From Phycisphaerae bacterium (lineage in GTDB: Bacteria > Planctomycetota > Phycisphaerae > Phycisphaerales > Phycisphaeraceae): a stretch of 64,000 bases of DNA. Below are positions 18,567-27,348 of the stretch, one piece after another. The position numbers and the translations under genes were made by a program. The notes beneath the pieces were generated by a model. The model ran no database searches and had not been told where the DNA came from. It worked only from the letters and a program-made list of their open reading frames with translations. Every line of letters begins with the position of its first letter. The stretch's first letter is position 1. Location of the stretch: NCBI GenBank assembly GCA_030432595.1, contig JAUIGU010000002.1:186001-250000 (forward strand), in the 5' to 3' direction.

Positions 18567-20078
18567 TCAACGCCGACGGCGGCCCGCCGTCACCGCGGCC
18601 AGACCCAAAAGGCCCAAGGCCGCCGGCTCGGGCACGCTGCTGCCGCTGAAGTCCGGGGCGCTGGTGCTGCCCCAGTTGAGCAGGACGCCGTCGAGCTCGT
18701 TCTGGTCGACGAGGCCGTCGAACGCGCCGCCGCCGGGGAAGTTGACCCAGCCGGTGACGTCCGAAATGTCGGTGTCGCCCCAGTTGGAGAGCACGAAGTC
18801 CAGGTCGGTCTGCTCGACCTGGCCGCCGTTGTCGTAGTCGCCCTCGATGCCCTCGGCCCCGAACACCTCGGTGATCAGGCGGATGTTGTCGATGAAGACA
18901 GAGCCGCTATCGACATTGGTGTTAACGCCGATGCCGATGCTGATGATGCCGCTCGAGGCGTTGAACCCCTCGAAGGGGGCGTTGGGTTCGACGGCCCCGC
19001 CGCCCAGAGCTTCCAACGTAGACAGGTCAAAGGCCACGGTCTGCACCACGGGGTCTTCCCCTTCGGCGGGCGGGTTCACCCCGACCGAAGAAGGTGCCTG
19101 CCAGAACTGCCCGTCCCCGTCATTGAGGTAGAGGATGTACGACGTGTAGGGAAATTCGATGCCGGGATCGACGTTGAGCGTCGCTTCGTCCACGATGACG
19201 TCGAAGGCAAACTTGGTGTTCTCGATGTCGTTGTCGAACAACGCCGCAAAGTCATCCACCTCCTGCTGTGTCGCGTTGACGGCGGGGCGGCCCGAGTCGG
19301 GGTCCGGCACGACCCGCCCGCCGAGCGCGTCGATGTCCGTGGCGTTGAGATAGAACTCCGTGCCCCATTCGAACTGGTCCGCCGAGCCAGGCGCGCGGAT
19401 AATCGCCAGGGACTGCGACCCTTGGCTGGCATGCGCGGTATCGACGGCGTGCGAGGTGACGTCGTGCTGGAACGACCCGCCCCAGTTTTCAAACCCCGTC
19501 TCGAACGACATCAGCGGCGTCTCGACGATCGTCGGCGGCTCACCGACCTGGAACACCCGCGCGGTCTGCGCGAACGACGTGCCGTCGTCCGGGTCGAACA
19601 TCTGGATGCCCCAATTCACCACGCTCTCGGGGTCGGGGATCGTGCTCAGGTCCAGCGAAATGCGGTCGTCCGACCCCGTCTGGATCGTGATCAGCGGGCT
19701 CTCATAGAAACCGGAAGAAGTGTTGATGTACGTCTTCACCGACATCGGGATCAGGTCCGGCATGAACCCGATGTCGAAGGTGTCAAACCCCGACAGGTCC
19801 GTCAACTCCGGCGTGTCCTGCTGCACGACCACGCGGCTGAACCCGTCGGTCCCGGGCGCGAAGTCCATGTCGTAGATGACGCCGTCGTCGCCGTCGAGCC
19901 CGTACGCCGTGCCCGGCCCCGTGTACAACGCGCCGCCGCCGCTGAAGTCCGCCGTCACGTCGGTGATGTCGAACAGCTGCGCCTGCGACGGCGAATACAC
20001 CAGCGCCGATGCTGGCGCAACCAGCGCGGCCGACGCCGCCAGGCAAGAAACGATTTGAAGAGAGTGTTTGCCGATCAC
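18567..20078 (-). CDS. PEP-CTERM protein with two-loop NWG module
   Basis: This exported protein of about 503 aa has a signal peptide, two consecutive beta-rich domains that look like carbohydrate-binding modules (the second begins near SFETGFENWGGSF), the module [20 protein letters not shown] plus [12 protein letters not shown], and a PEP-CTERM tail (VPEPAALGLLGLAAVTAGRR). I place the start at the GTG at 20078 because AGGAGG lies nine bases upstream; the in-frame ATG at 20132 has no such site. No catalytic residues are recognised. Its 3' end is about 90 percent identical in DNA to that of the gene ending at 8854, which implies recent duplication or gene conversion. Confidence 0.8.
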   Translation of the reverse strand: MIGKHSLQIVSCLAASAALVAPASALVYSPSQAQLFDITDVTADFSGGGALYTGPGTAYGLDGDDGVIYDMDFAPGTDGFSRVVVQQDTPELTDLSGFDTFDIGFMPDLIPMSVKTYINTSSGFYESPLITIQTGSDDRISLDLSTIPDPESVVNWGIQMFDPDDGTSFAQTARVFQVGEPPTIVETPLMSFETGFENWGGSFQHDVTSHAVDTAHASQGSQSLAIIRAPGSADQFEWGTEFYLNATDIDALGGRVVPDPDSGRPAVNATQQEVDDFAALFDNDIENTKFAFDVIVDEATLNVDPGIEFPYTSYILYLNDGDGQFWQAPSSVGVNPPAEGEDPVVQTVAFDLSTLEALGGGAVEPNAPFEGFNASSGIISIGIGVNTNVDSGSVFIDNIRLITEVFGAEGIEGDYDNGGQVEQTDLDFVLSNWGDTDISDVTGWVNFPGGGAFDGLVDQNELDGVLLNWGSTSAPDFSGSSVPEPAALGLLGLAAVTAGRRRR

Positions 20079-20141
20079 GGTGATTGTCCTCCTAAAGACA
20101 GGGAAAAACCGGGGAAGAAACAGGGAAAGCATAGGTCAGGG

Positions 20142-21659
20142 TCATGCGTTCAGCGGTCCGGGGCGTACCCGCCCACCTTGCCGAACGTCTCGTTTTGGAT
20201 CTCGAAGCGGTGCATGTCGTCGGTGTCTTTGAACGCGACGGAGCCGTCGCGGCAGGCCCGCATACACACCGGCCGCAACCAGCCAAGCCATCGTCGGCTC
20301 GGGCACCACCACCCCGCCGAAGTCCGGCGACGCCGTCGCGCCCCAGTTCGACAACACGCCGTCCAACTCTTCCTGCTCGATCAAACCGCTCGGCAGGTCG
20401 TTCAACCAGCCGGCCGGGATGCCACCGACGCCCGTGTCCAGCCCCCAGTTCTGCAGCACCAGGTCCAGGTCGCCCTGCTCGACCAGGCCCGACCCGTTGT
20501 AGTCGCCGGCCAGCACCACCACCAGCGGGTTGCTCACGAAGTCCGACAGCCACTGCGTGGCCGGCACGTTGTCGGGCTGATTCGCCGGCAGCGACGCGTC
20601 CATGTTCCACTGGCTGCCGTCCGAGCCGGACATGCCCCACTGCCAGATGTGCATCGCCTCGAACGTGCCGTCCGCCGCCCGGCCGTCCAGCGCCCGCAGG
20701 AGCGCCTCGAAGCCCATGATCTGCTCATCGGTGTCGACGTTGCCGTTGTCCACGTTGTTGTGCTGACGCACCGCGCGGTTGAAGGGCAGCAGGCCATACT
20801 CCGTGAACACGATCGGCAAGCCCCCGCCACTCTGGCGTGCCTGCGCGAACGGGATGATCTCGTCGTCGAGCAGCTCGTTCCAATCGTCCTCGACCAGGCC
20901 GATGAACGACTCGTTGGGATACGTGCCGGAGTTGTTGGCCGAGAAGTTGGACGCGACGGGAAAGTACGCGTCGATGCCGAGGAAGTCGATTGCGGGGTTG
21001 TCCCAGATCGCGCTGGCTAGGTTGCCGTTCGCGTAGTTGTCCCAGTTAGACGCGTAGCCGAGGTCGCCCGTGAAGGCGGCGTCGGCGGCGGAGATGACGC
21101 TGGACCAGTTCGAGTTATTCCCCGAGTTCTGCACGAGCGCCCGCAACTCGGTGCCGACGGTCAGTGCATCCGCGCCGCTGGTCTGCGCCATGGCGGCGAC
21201 GTCGGCGATGTACTGCTCGTAGTCGCTCCAGAAAGTGTTCGATGTCGATGTGCCGGGCGTGGGGTTCCAGAAGCCGCGCCAGGTCGCAAAGTTCTCCGGC
21301 TCGACGAAGGGGTTGACCGTGACCTTCATGCCCAGCGACTTGGCCCTTGCGACGCCTGCCGCGACATGGGAGAGCTCCGCGCCGCGCTGCGACGTCGTCG
21401 CGATCGTGCCGGTGGTCTGATTGAAGTACCGCACGGGTGACAGCGAGACCTCGTCGAACCCCGCGTCGTGGACCTGCTGCACCGCGGTCTCCCAGACGTT
21501 CGCGCCGTTGCCGCCGAAGTTCCACCACGACACGAGGTTGAACCCCATGCCCGGGTCGACGCCGGGCTCGTAGGCGCTGGGGTTCGCGCCAGACGCTTGG
21601 ACCGCAAACAAACCTGCGGCGGCTAAAGCGGCGCTGGATGTGGAGGGTAAGAAACGCAT
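20142..21659 (-). CDS. GH113-like secreted glycoside hydrolase with NWG module; 3' end disrupted
   Basis: A signal peptide (residues 1-25) is followed by a TIM-barrel glycosidase resembling GH113 beta-mannanases. Key segments are VSLSPVRYFN (71-80), TVGTELRAL with probable acid/base Glu171, FLGIDAYFP and IVFTEYGLLPFN with probable nucleophile Glu287. A two-loop module (DYNGSGLVEQGDLDLVLQNW, then ELDGVLSNWG) and the start of a PEP-CTERM anchor (VVVPEPTMAWLVAAGVYAGL) follow. After the anchor the frame runs on for about 36 unusual Arg-rich residues, because the 3' end has been joined to the end of a pseudopilin gene in another frame (20150-20254). The anchor may therefore not work normally. Two pseudopilin genes lie upstream. 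Confidence 0.8.
   Translation of the reverse strand: MRFLPSTSSAALAAAGLFAVQASGANPSAYEPGVDPGMGFNLVSWWNFGGNGANVWETAVQQVHDAGFDEVSLSPVRYFNQTTGTIATTSQRGAELSHVAAGVARAKSLGMKVTVNPFVEPENFATWRGFWNPTPGTSTSNTFWSDYEQYIADVAAMAQTSGADALTVGTELRALVQNSGNNSNWSSVISAADAAFTGDLGYASNWDNYANGNLASAIWDNPAIDFLGIDAYFPVASNFSANNSGTYPNESFIGLVEDDWNELLDDEIIPFAQARQSGGGLPIVFTEYGLLPFNRAVRQHNNVDNGNVDTDEQIMGFEALLRALDGRAADGTFEAMHIWQWGMSGSDGSQWNMDASLPANQPDNVPATQWLSDFVSNPLVVVLAGDYNGSGLVEQGDLDLVLQNWGLDTGVGGIPAGWLNDLPSGLIEQEELDGVLSNWGATASPDFGGVVVPEPTMAWLVAAGVYAGLPRRLRRVQRHRRHAPLRDPKRDVRQGGRVRPGPLNA
20150..20254 (-). pseudogene. 3' remnant of a pseudopilin-like gene
   Basis: In a frame different from the GH113-like gene, 20150-20254 encodes RDGSVAFKDTDDMHRF and then about 18 residues to a TGA at 20150. 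The RDGS opening matches the C-terminal part of the two intact pseudopilin-like proteins upstream ([11 protein letters not shown] and SFRDGSSSFW). No matching N-terminal helix is nearby. The simplest reading is that a deletion removed the 5' part of a third paralog and fused what remained to the hydrolase gene. The length is too short for a database call, so this rests on the motif and the distance to the stop. Confidence 0.6.
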
Positions 21660-21748
21660 GGCGGGGAATGTTTAGATCATCTAGCAGGGAACACAGAACG
21701 AAGGTGCGGGCACATCACACCGCGAACCGCCTCGCCAACGGGGAAAAC

Positions 21749-22621
21749 TCAGCGGTCGTCGTCGTAGAAATAGAGGTTGTCGGCAGCCGTGTCCCTTTGA
21801 TGGAACAGCCCCATCTCTTTGGGGTTGTGCATCGCCACCGAGCCGTCCCTGTAGCCGGTCGCGATGTACGAGGGGGTCTTCGCCAGCGGCAGACGCGTCC
21901 AGTCGAGCTCACCGGTCCCACCGCGTGGTTGCCAGCGAAAATCTCCGTTGCCACGGTTGATGGCCCCGTTCGCCGAGCCGCCGATGTGAGGAAGCCAGCT
22001 CCCCCACTCCCGGATGGAAAGCGCCGCCGTGCAAGCGGTGACCGTTTCCGTGTCCGCGTTGTCTTCGAGCGAAAAGGGGAAAGTGAACTCGTCGCCGGTG
22101 GCCCGGTCGATCATTGCAGCACGCTCGCTCTTGAACCCGGCGTACCACATCCATTGAAGCCAGAGGATATCACCGTCGCGGTTTACCCCACCCCGCGAGT
22201 AAGCGGGGTCGTCGGTGGTGAAATCCTCGTCGATGACATCGATGCTGTATGCGTTGCACCCCATCGAGGCCGTGGGCATGCCTTGCTCATAAAGGTCCCG
22301 CGCAATGCGGTAGTTGTACCACCCGCTCATGAAGCCTTCCGTCCGCACGTCTTCCAGGGTCCCGGTCGCGTCGCCCCAGATCACGCCGCCGACGGGCAAA
22401 ACGCCGTCACGATCCACAGCCCAGGTCACGTTGGCCGTCACCCATTGACGGAGGTTGGACATGTCTTGGGTTTGACGCGCCGCCTGCCGCGCCGCGCCCA
22501 ACGCCGGCAACAGGATGCCGATGAGCAGCGCGATGATCGAGATCACCACGAGCAGTTCGATCAGCGTGAACGCGTCACGCCGGGCGCGGTCTGGCGATAT
22601 GTATTGCGGGACGGCGGTCAT
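21749..22621 (-). CDS. prepilin-type N-terminal cleavage/methylation protein
   Basis: The 290-residue product has the prepilin helix [18 protein letters not shown] near residue 17 and a soluble body shared with the next gene: [48 protein letters not shown] and [10 protein letters not shown]. The helix should be cut by prepilin peptidase. The body matches no enzyme I know. The ATG at 22621 has GGAG nine bases upstream; the ATG at 22636 and the longer frame to 22807 lack support. Its position beside mannan-type hydrolase genes suggests a surface role in polysaccharide handling, which is inferred only. Confidence 0.82.
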   Translation of the reverse strand: MTAVPQYISPDRARRDAFTLIELLVVISIIALLIGILLPALGAARQAARQTQDMSNLRQWVTANVTWAVDRDGVLPVGGVIWGDATGTLEDVRTEGFMSGWYNYRIARDLYEQGMPTASMGCNAYSIDVIDEDFTTDDPAYSRGGVNRDGDILWLQWMWYAGFKSERAAMIDRATGDEFTFPFSLEDNADTETVTACTAALSIREWGSWLPHIGGSANGAINRGNGDFRWQPRGGTGELDWTRLPLAKTPSYIATGYRDGSVAMHNPKEMGLFHQRDTAADNLYFYDDDR

Positions 22622-22863
22622 GGTGAGGGGCTCCATCGGTGGGCGATCGATTCGTGGGCGATCGGGCGGGTGCAGACATAGCCGAGCTTGTCCGCGGCCG
22701 GCGCTGCCGCGCGGGTCGGTCCGGTCACGCCCTCCATCGTCGTCACCGCAAACAGCGACGGCACGGGTCGGACGGTCAGTCCGTTCATAAACAGGGGGAA
22801 AGGGCAAGCCATAAACACACGCTTCATCAAACCCGCAGAACCGCGCGGGCTAAAAACCCGACT

Positions 22864-23715
22864 TCACTGCAACCCGTCAAACAGGAACGCCACATCCGTC
22901 ACGTTGCCGCCGGGGTAGAACGATTCGGTTTCGTCGAGCATCCAAAACGACGACGACCCGTCGCGAAAACTCATCGCCACGCCGTCGGGCTTGTACTCCT
23001 TGGGCACACGCTCCCACCGGACGCCGGTGCCGGGCCCTGAAGGCATCCGCACATTCACGGACCGCGCCTCGTTCGACCCGTTCACGTGCGGGACCCAACT
23101 GCCGAAGGTTGCGCTGTTGTTGGGGAAACCGTGGGCGCATGCCGCGACCATCTCGCTGTCGGCGTTGTCTTCCAGGGTCGTTGGGAAGTGGAAGTCCTTC
23201 TGCGCTTCGAGCGCGGTCTGGATGCCCGCGGGTGTCCCGCTGCCCGGACTGGTGGTCGGCAACCCCGCAACGTGCAGCCAACGGATAAATAACCGGTTGT
23301 TGGGTCGATCAACCCCGCCGCCGCGGGTGTAATTGGGGTCGTCGGTCGTGAGGTCTTCGAGGATGAGGTCCTGGTCGTAGGAGTTGCACCCGTAAGACGA
23401 GAGCGGCATCCCGTAGTTTTTGAACAGGTCGATCGCGTCGTCGTAGTTGAAGAACCCGGTCAGGCCGTTGTAGTTGGATTGCACGTTGTCGTAGACGCCC
23501 TTGTTGTCCACCGTCCGGGCGGTGTGCGCGACGACCCATTGACGCAGGTTGCTGACATCGACGGCGCGTTGCGCCGTCTTCCGCGCCGACCCCAACGCCG
23601 GCAGCAGGATGCCGATGAGCAGTGCGATGATGGAGATCACCACGAGCAGTTCGATCAGCGTGAACGCGCGGCAACGCTGCGGTCGGTCGAGTTGGGTTCG
23701 CGGGGCGAGCGTCAT
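22864..23715 (-). CDS. prepilin-type N-terminal cleavage/methylation protein (paralog)
   Basis: This 283-residue paralog of the gene at 21749-22621 has the same prepilin helix ([18 protein letters not shown]) and the same body landmarks: SNLRQWVVAHTARTVD, DDPNYTRGGGVDRP, TTLEDNADSEMVAAC, FGSWVPHVNGSNEARS and SFRDGSSSFW. The C-terminus differs. The ATG at 23715 is the first Met before the helix; no good ribosome binding site is visible. The two genes probably arose by tandem duplication, and a third copy has been reduced to a remnant at 20150-20254. Confidence 0.82.
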   Translation of the reverse strand: MTLAPRTQLDRPQRCRAFTLIELLVVISIIALLIGILLPALGSARKTAQRAVDVSNLRQWVVAHTARTVDNKGVYDNVQSNYNGLTGFFNYDDAIDLFKNYGMPLSSYGCNSYDQDLILEDLTTDDPNYTRGGGVDRPNNRLFIRWLHVAGLPTTSPGSGTPAGIQTALEAQKDFHFPTTLEDNADSEMVAACAHGFPNNSATFGSWVPHVNGSNEARSVNVRMPSGPGTGVRWERVPKEYKPDGVAMSFRDGSSSFWMLDETESFYPGGNVTDVAFLFDGLQ

Positions 23716-23894
23716 GAGCGGAGGGTCCGTCGTCAGAATTCGGAATCGTTTGCGTGCGGGGCGGTGCAAAACGCGAGGCGTGAACAGAGGCAAAGGTCAA
23801 AACACGAAGCAAAAACTGGGCAAAAAGTGTTCCGCTTCGTCAAGCGTCTCGGCCGGTGTGACCGGCCGGGACGCGCGGGTTGCGGGAAGCGGAC

Positions 23895-24572
23895 TCAGCC
23901 ACGGCGGCGCCGCAGCGCCAACGCGCCCAGGCCCAGCAGCGCGGCGCTGGCGGGCTCAGGGACGATCTGGATGTTGTCGGCGTACCAGGTGCTGATGCCC
24001 CGGCCCCCGTCGACGTTGGGGCCGAACGTCAGGCGGTAGAAGCTCGAGTTGGGGACCATGCCGGCGAAGTTGCCGCTGTCCAGCGGGATCGAGACGTGGA
24101 CGGTGGTGTCCGTCGCGCCCTGGCCGATGCCCGCCACGTTGTCGACCTGATTGAAGTTGTTCTCGTCCTGGAACGAGAAGGTCAGGTTCGAGAAGCTCGT
24201 GAACGTCGGCAGGTCGTTGACCAGGAACGTGAAGTCGAACTCGAGGGTCTTGCCGGCCGGGTTCGCCAAGGCATCGCTGATCGCGTTGTAGACCGCGTCT
24301 TTATCGCTGGGGTTGCCGGGGTCCGGCACGCCGGTGACCCACGACGCGTCCCACGAGAAAGCTCCGCCATCGTGGCTCATCGACAGCGCCTGGGCGCTGC
24401 CTTCGGTCGCGCCGTTGGGCGAGAGGCCCACGGCCTCGGTGCCGTTGCCGAAGCCGGAGATGTCCCAGCCCTGCTGGCCGGACTCGAAGTCAAACAACAG
24501 TTGCCCCTGCGCCCCGCCGGCCAGGGCCAGCGCAAACGCCGAAGCGGTCAAGGTGGTCAGCATTCTCGTCAT
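23895..24572 (-). CDS. PEP-CTERM sorting-domain protein
   Basis: This short (225 aa) exported protein has a signal peptide (residues 1-23), a single beta-sandwich-like domain starting LLFDFESGQQGWDISGF, which resembles carbohydrate-binding modules that begin with a DFE..GW pattern, and a PEP-CTERM tail (VPEPASAALLGLGALALRRR). GGAGG lies about ten bases before the ATG. It probably binds a glycan at the surface. It is the gene next to the LacI regulator that starts at 25757. Confidence 0.8.
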   Translation of the reverse strand: MTRMLTTLTASAFALALAGGAQGQLLFDFESGQQGWDISGFGNGTEAVGLSPNGATEGSAQALSMSHDGGAFSWDASWVTGVPDPGNPSDKDAVYNAISDALANPAGKTLEFDFTFLVNDLPTFTSFSNLTFSFQDENNFNQVDNVAGIGQGATDTTVHVSIPLDSGNFAGMVPNSSFYRLTFGPNVDGGRGISTWYADNIQIVPEPASAALLGLGALALRRRRG

Positions 24573-24671
24573 GATTCAATCCTCCAAAAGGGAAAAGGTG
24601 AAATAGACCAGGGAAACACACGGACACGGGATCGAGCCGGCGGCGGCCGGCCGGGTGAACCTTCCGAACCG

Positions 24672-25757
24672 TCAAGGCTCGGAGTTTGTTTCAACAGGCA
24701 CGCCGGCGCGCGGCCGACCCGGCTGCGGCGGCGGGGCACAACTGCGGCTGTCGTCCATCGAATACGGGATCGCCCGGGCCGGTAGCGTCGGGTCGTCGTG
24801 ACGCAACGCGCCGCGGATCATCTCCACGCCGACCTGCCCCACCGACGCGAAGGGCACGACCATCGTGCGGATCGGCAGCCCGGTCTGCTTGCGCAATTTG
24901 TCGGGGTGGAACGCGATGATCGACAGGTCGTCCGGGATGCTCAGCCCCAGCGACGCGGCGGCGACCCACGCCGCCACCGCCTCGTGCTTCTCGTAGCACA
25001 CCAGCGCCGTCGGGCGGTCCGGGCCGGAAAGCAACTGCTGCACACGCTCGGCCCCGTAGCCGAACACGAACCCGCCGGTGACCTCCACGGCCGCGGGCTG
25101 CCGCCCGGCCTCGTGCATCGCCTCCAGGAAACCGTCGCGCCGGTCGAACACGCTGTAGTGCTTGAACCCCGTCACCTCGCGCTCGTGGTGCGAGATGAAC
25201 GCCAGCCGCTGGTGCCCCAGCGACAGCAGGTACCGCGTCGCGTCCCGCGCCGCCCCGAAGTCGTCGGGGTACACGCAGTTGCTCGGGCCCTTGGCGTTCA
25301 GCCAGACGTGCGGCACCGGGCTGTCGGCAATCAGCGTCGACCACGACTCGGGCAGCTCGCCGACGTAACTGATCAGCAACCCGTCCACCGAGTTCTCGGT
25401 CAAGACGCGCGGCAGCGTCTCGGGGTTGTGGAAGCCCTGCGGCGGCAGCTCGCTGACCTGAAGCCGTTCCCCGCCGCGGCTCAACCCCGACTGCACGCCG
25501 TGGATCAGGCTCACGTCCAGCGATTCGCACAGCGGGTCGCTGCACGCGAGCAGGCCGAACGCGCCGAAGCGTCCGCTGCGGGCGGCGCGGGCCGCGGTGT
25601 TGGGCTTGTAGCCGAAGTCCGCGGCGATGCGGCGGATCTTCGCGGCCCGCTTGATGGCGGACGGCCGGTTCTCCTTGTTCTTGCCGTTGAGCACGCGCGA
25701 AACGGTCCCGACCGACACACCCGCGTGCTGCGCGATTTCGGAGATGGTGGAAGCCAA
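24672..25757 (-). CDS. LacI-family transcriptional regulator (TTG start)
   Basis: A full LacI helix-turn-helix (ISEIAQHAGVSVGTVSRVLN) opens this 361-residue protein, followed by a ligand-binding domain with a YEKHEAVAAW segment and a late SIIAFHPDKLRKQTG. I place the start at the TTG at 25757 because GAGG sits six bases before it and the DNA-binding helix begins at once; another TTG lies at 25769. It likely controls the pseudopilin, GH113-like and PEP-CTERM genes downstream. A palindrome with a CG centre at 25903-25915 in its upstream region is a possible operator. Confidence 0.88.
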   Translation of the reverse strand: MASTISEIAQHAGVSVGTVSRVLNGKNKENRPSAIKRAAKIRRIAADFGYKPNTAARAARSGRFGAFGLLACSDPLCESLDVSLIHGVQSGLSRGGERLQVSELPPQGFHNPETLPRVLTENSVDGLLISYVGELPESWSTLIADSPVPHVWLNAKGPSNCVYPDDFGAARDATRYLLSLGHQRLAFISHHEREVTGFKHYSVFDRRDGFLEAMHEAGRQPAAVEVTGGFVFGYGAERVQQLLSGPDRPTALVCYEKHEAVAAWVAAASLGLSIPDDLSIIAFHPDKLRKQTGLPIRTMVVPFASVGQVGVEMIRGALRHDDPTLPARAIPYSMDDSRSCAPPPQPGRPRAGVPVETNSEP

Positions 25758-26016
25758 GGCGGGCCTCAAAAAACGGAGTGGCCGACGTCAAGGGCGGAAT
25801 CAGCCAGGAAATGCGGCGAACCAGAAAACAGAATCGTTACCAAAATCTACCCCGATACCACGGGCAAGTCAAGCATATTCACACCAGCCCGCATAATTTG
25901 AGGTAATCGATTTACATAAGTAAAAAACGGAACATTGGCCCGTTCGCGCCGATGCCTTGGGAAGAAAACCTGCAAACCATTCTGTTTTCTTCGGGGATCG
26001 TTGGTGTGACCCGCGT
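25758..26016. promoter_or_regulatory. upstream region of the LacI gene with candidate operators
   Basis: The gap holds GTAATCGATTTAC (25903-25915), a near-palindrome with the central CG usual for LacI-family operators, and a related AATCGTTACC at 25833-25842. Sequence around 25840-25980 is clearly more AT-rich than the genes. No ORF is supported. That the sites bind the LacI protein at 24672-25757 is inferred. Confidence 0.5.
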
Positions 26017-27348
26017 TCAGTGGTCGGGGGTTGAGCTCCAGGGCGAGTCCGCCATGCGGTCGGTGATCTCCAGCAGCGCCCGCACGGTGTGGTAGCCGGA
26101 CTTCCAGTTGTTGCCTTTGCCCGGCTGTCCGTTACGTAGTCCGCTTGCGGTCACCGACCACCACCAGCCGCCGTGCTCCGCGTCGATCAGGTGCTCGGCG
26201 GTAAACACCCAGGTTTGCGCAAACGCTTCCGCGTACGGGGCCGGGTCCTCCGCCAGCGTCGCCATCAGATGGAACGCGTTGAGCGCCTCGGCCTGGGCCC
26301 ACCACACCTTCGTCGTGTCCGTCGCCGGCCGGAACGCCGTGCCCTGGTCGTACAGCCCGCCGCGCTGCCGGTCGTAGCCGTAACGCCACGCGTGCGCGGT
26401 CAGCTTCATCGCCCGGCCACGCACCGCCGCCACCGCGTCGTGCCCCAACGCCTCGGCCGCTTCGAGCAACAAGTACGTCGTCTCTACGTCGTGCCCGAAC
26501 GAATCATGATCGGGCACGGGCGTCCAGTCGGCCGTGAAAAACAGGTTCAAACACCCCGGCTCGGTGTAGACCCGCCCCGCCACGATCCGCAGCAGCGCCG
26601 CGAGTCGGCCGCGCAGCTGCTCGTCCGGCCAGACGCGGTACAACGCCGTGTACGCCTCGAGCAGGTGGATGTGCGTGTTCATCGACTTGTAGCCGAACGC
26701 CGTGCCGATGTTGTCCGTCGCCCAGACGCCCTCGTCCGTCAGGGTCGGCGGGATCGGCTCGCCGGCACGGTCGAGAGCCTCGACATAGCCGCCGTACTCC
26801 GCGTCGGCGGCGTGTTCCTCGAGCCAGCGGTACGCGCGTTGGGCGAGTTCGAGCGCGTCGTCGTCTTCGGTGAGCCGGTAGACGTTCGCCGCCGCGTAGA
26901 CCGCAAAGGCCTGGCCGTAGATGTGTTTGGAAGCACCGGCTTCACCGACGGGTTGGCCATTCCGGTCGAGTTCCCAGAAGAACCCGCCGTGCGTGTCGTC
27001 CCACATCGCGTCCCTCAGAAAGGCAAGGCCGTGCCGCGCGTGCTCGGCAAACCGTTCGCGGTGCCCGGGGCGGCGGCGCCCCACCTCGGCGGCCAGCCAG
27101 GTCATCCGGGCCTGAAACACCAGGCCTTTTGACTGTTTTTCGGCTGGCAGCGGCGTCCAGTCGTCGTCAAAACTCGCGATAAACCCGCCCTGTTTCTCAT
27201 CCACACAACGCGGGTACCACGCGTTCAGCTCGGCCCACATCACCCGCTCCAGGTCCTGGGCCTTGGGTGTCGCCACGCCGGCCGACGCGACGCCCGCCAC
27301 CCAGATCGCCGCCGATAGAAACACGATGGTCCGAAGGGCTTGGATCAC
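26017..27348 (-). CDS. AGE-family sugar epimerase with signal peptide (cellobiose/mannobiose 2-epimerase-like)
   Basis: The product (443 aa) is an (alpha/alpha)6-barrel of the N-acylglucosamine 2-epimerase family. Family landmarks are KSMNTHIHLLEAYTALY, HDSFGHDVETTYLLLEA and VWWAQAEALNAF, which carry the usual active-site His and Glu residues of disaccharide 2-epimerases. Such enzymes convert beta-1,4-mannobiose to mannosylglucose or act on cellobiose. Unusually, it starts with an apparent signal peptide (IVFLSAAIWVAGVASAG), so it may work outside the cytoplasm. The GTG at 27348 has GGAG upstream. It lies between two LacI genes, next to GH5-like and GH2 mannosidase genes, which supports a role in mannan use. 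Confidence 0.83.
   Translation of the reverse strand: MIQALRTIVFLSAAIWVAGVASAGVATPKAQDLERVMWAELNAWYPRCVDEKQGGFIASFDDDWTPLPAEKQSKGLVFQARMTWLAAEVGRRRPGHRERFAEHARHGLAFLRDAMWDDTHGGFFWELDRNGQPVGEAGASKHIYGQAFAVYAAANVYRLTEDDDALELAQRAYRWLEEHAADAEYGGYVEALDRAGEPIPPTLTDEGVWATDNIGTAFGYKSMNTHIHLLEAYTALYRVWPDEQLRGRLAALLRIVAGRVYTEPGCLNLFFTADWTPVPDHDSFGHDVETTYLLLEAAEALGHDAVAAVRGRAMKLTAHAWRYGYDRQRGGLYDQGTAFRPATDTTKVWWAQAEALNAFHLMATLAEDPAPYAEAFAQTWVFTAEHLIDAEHGGWWWSVTASGLRNGQPGKGNNWKSGYHTVRALLEITDRMADSPWSSTPDH

Noticed and set aside
18543-21020. An 825-codon open frame on the plus strand opposite two surface-protein genes
   Set aside because: It lies fully antisense to two well-supported genes, is rich in Arg, Val, Asp and His as expected for the mirror of GC-rich coding, and shows no domain or ribosome binding site.
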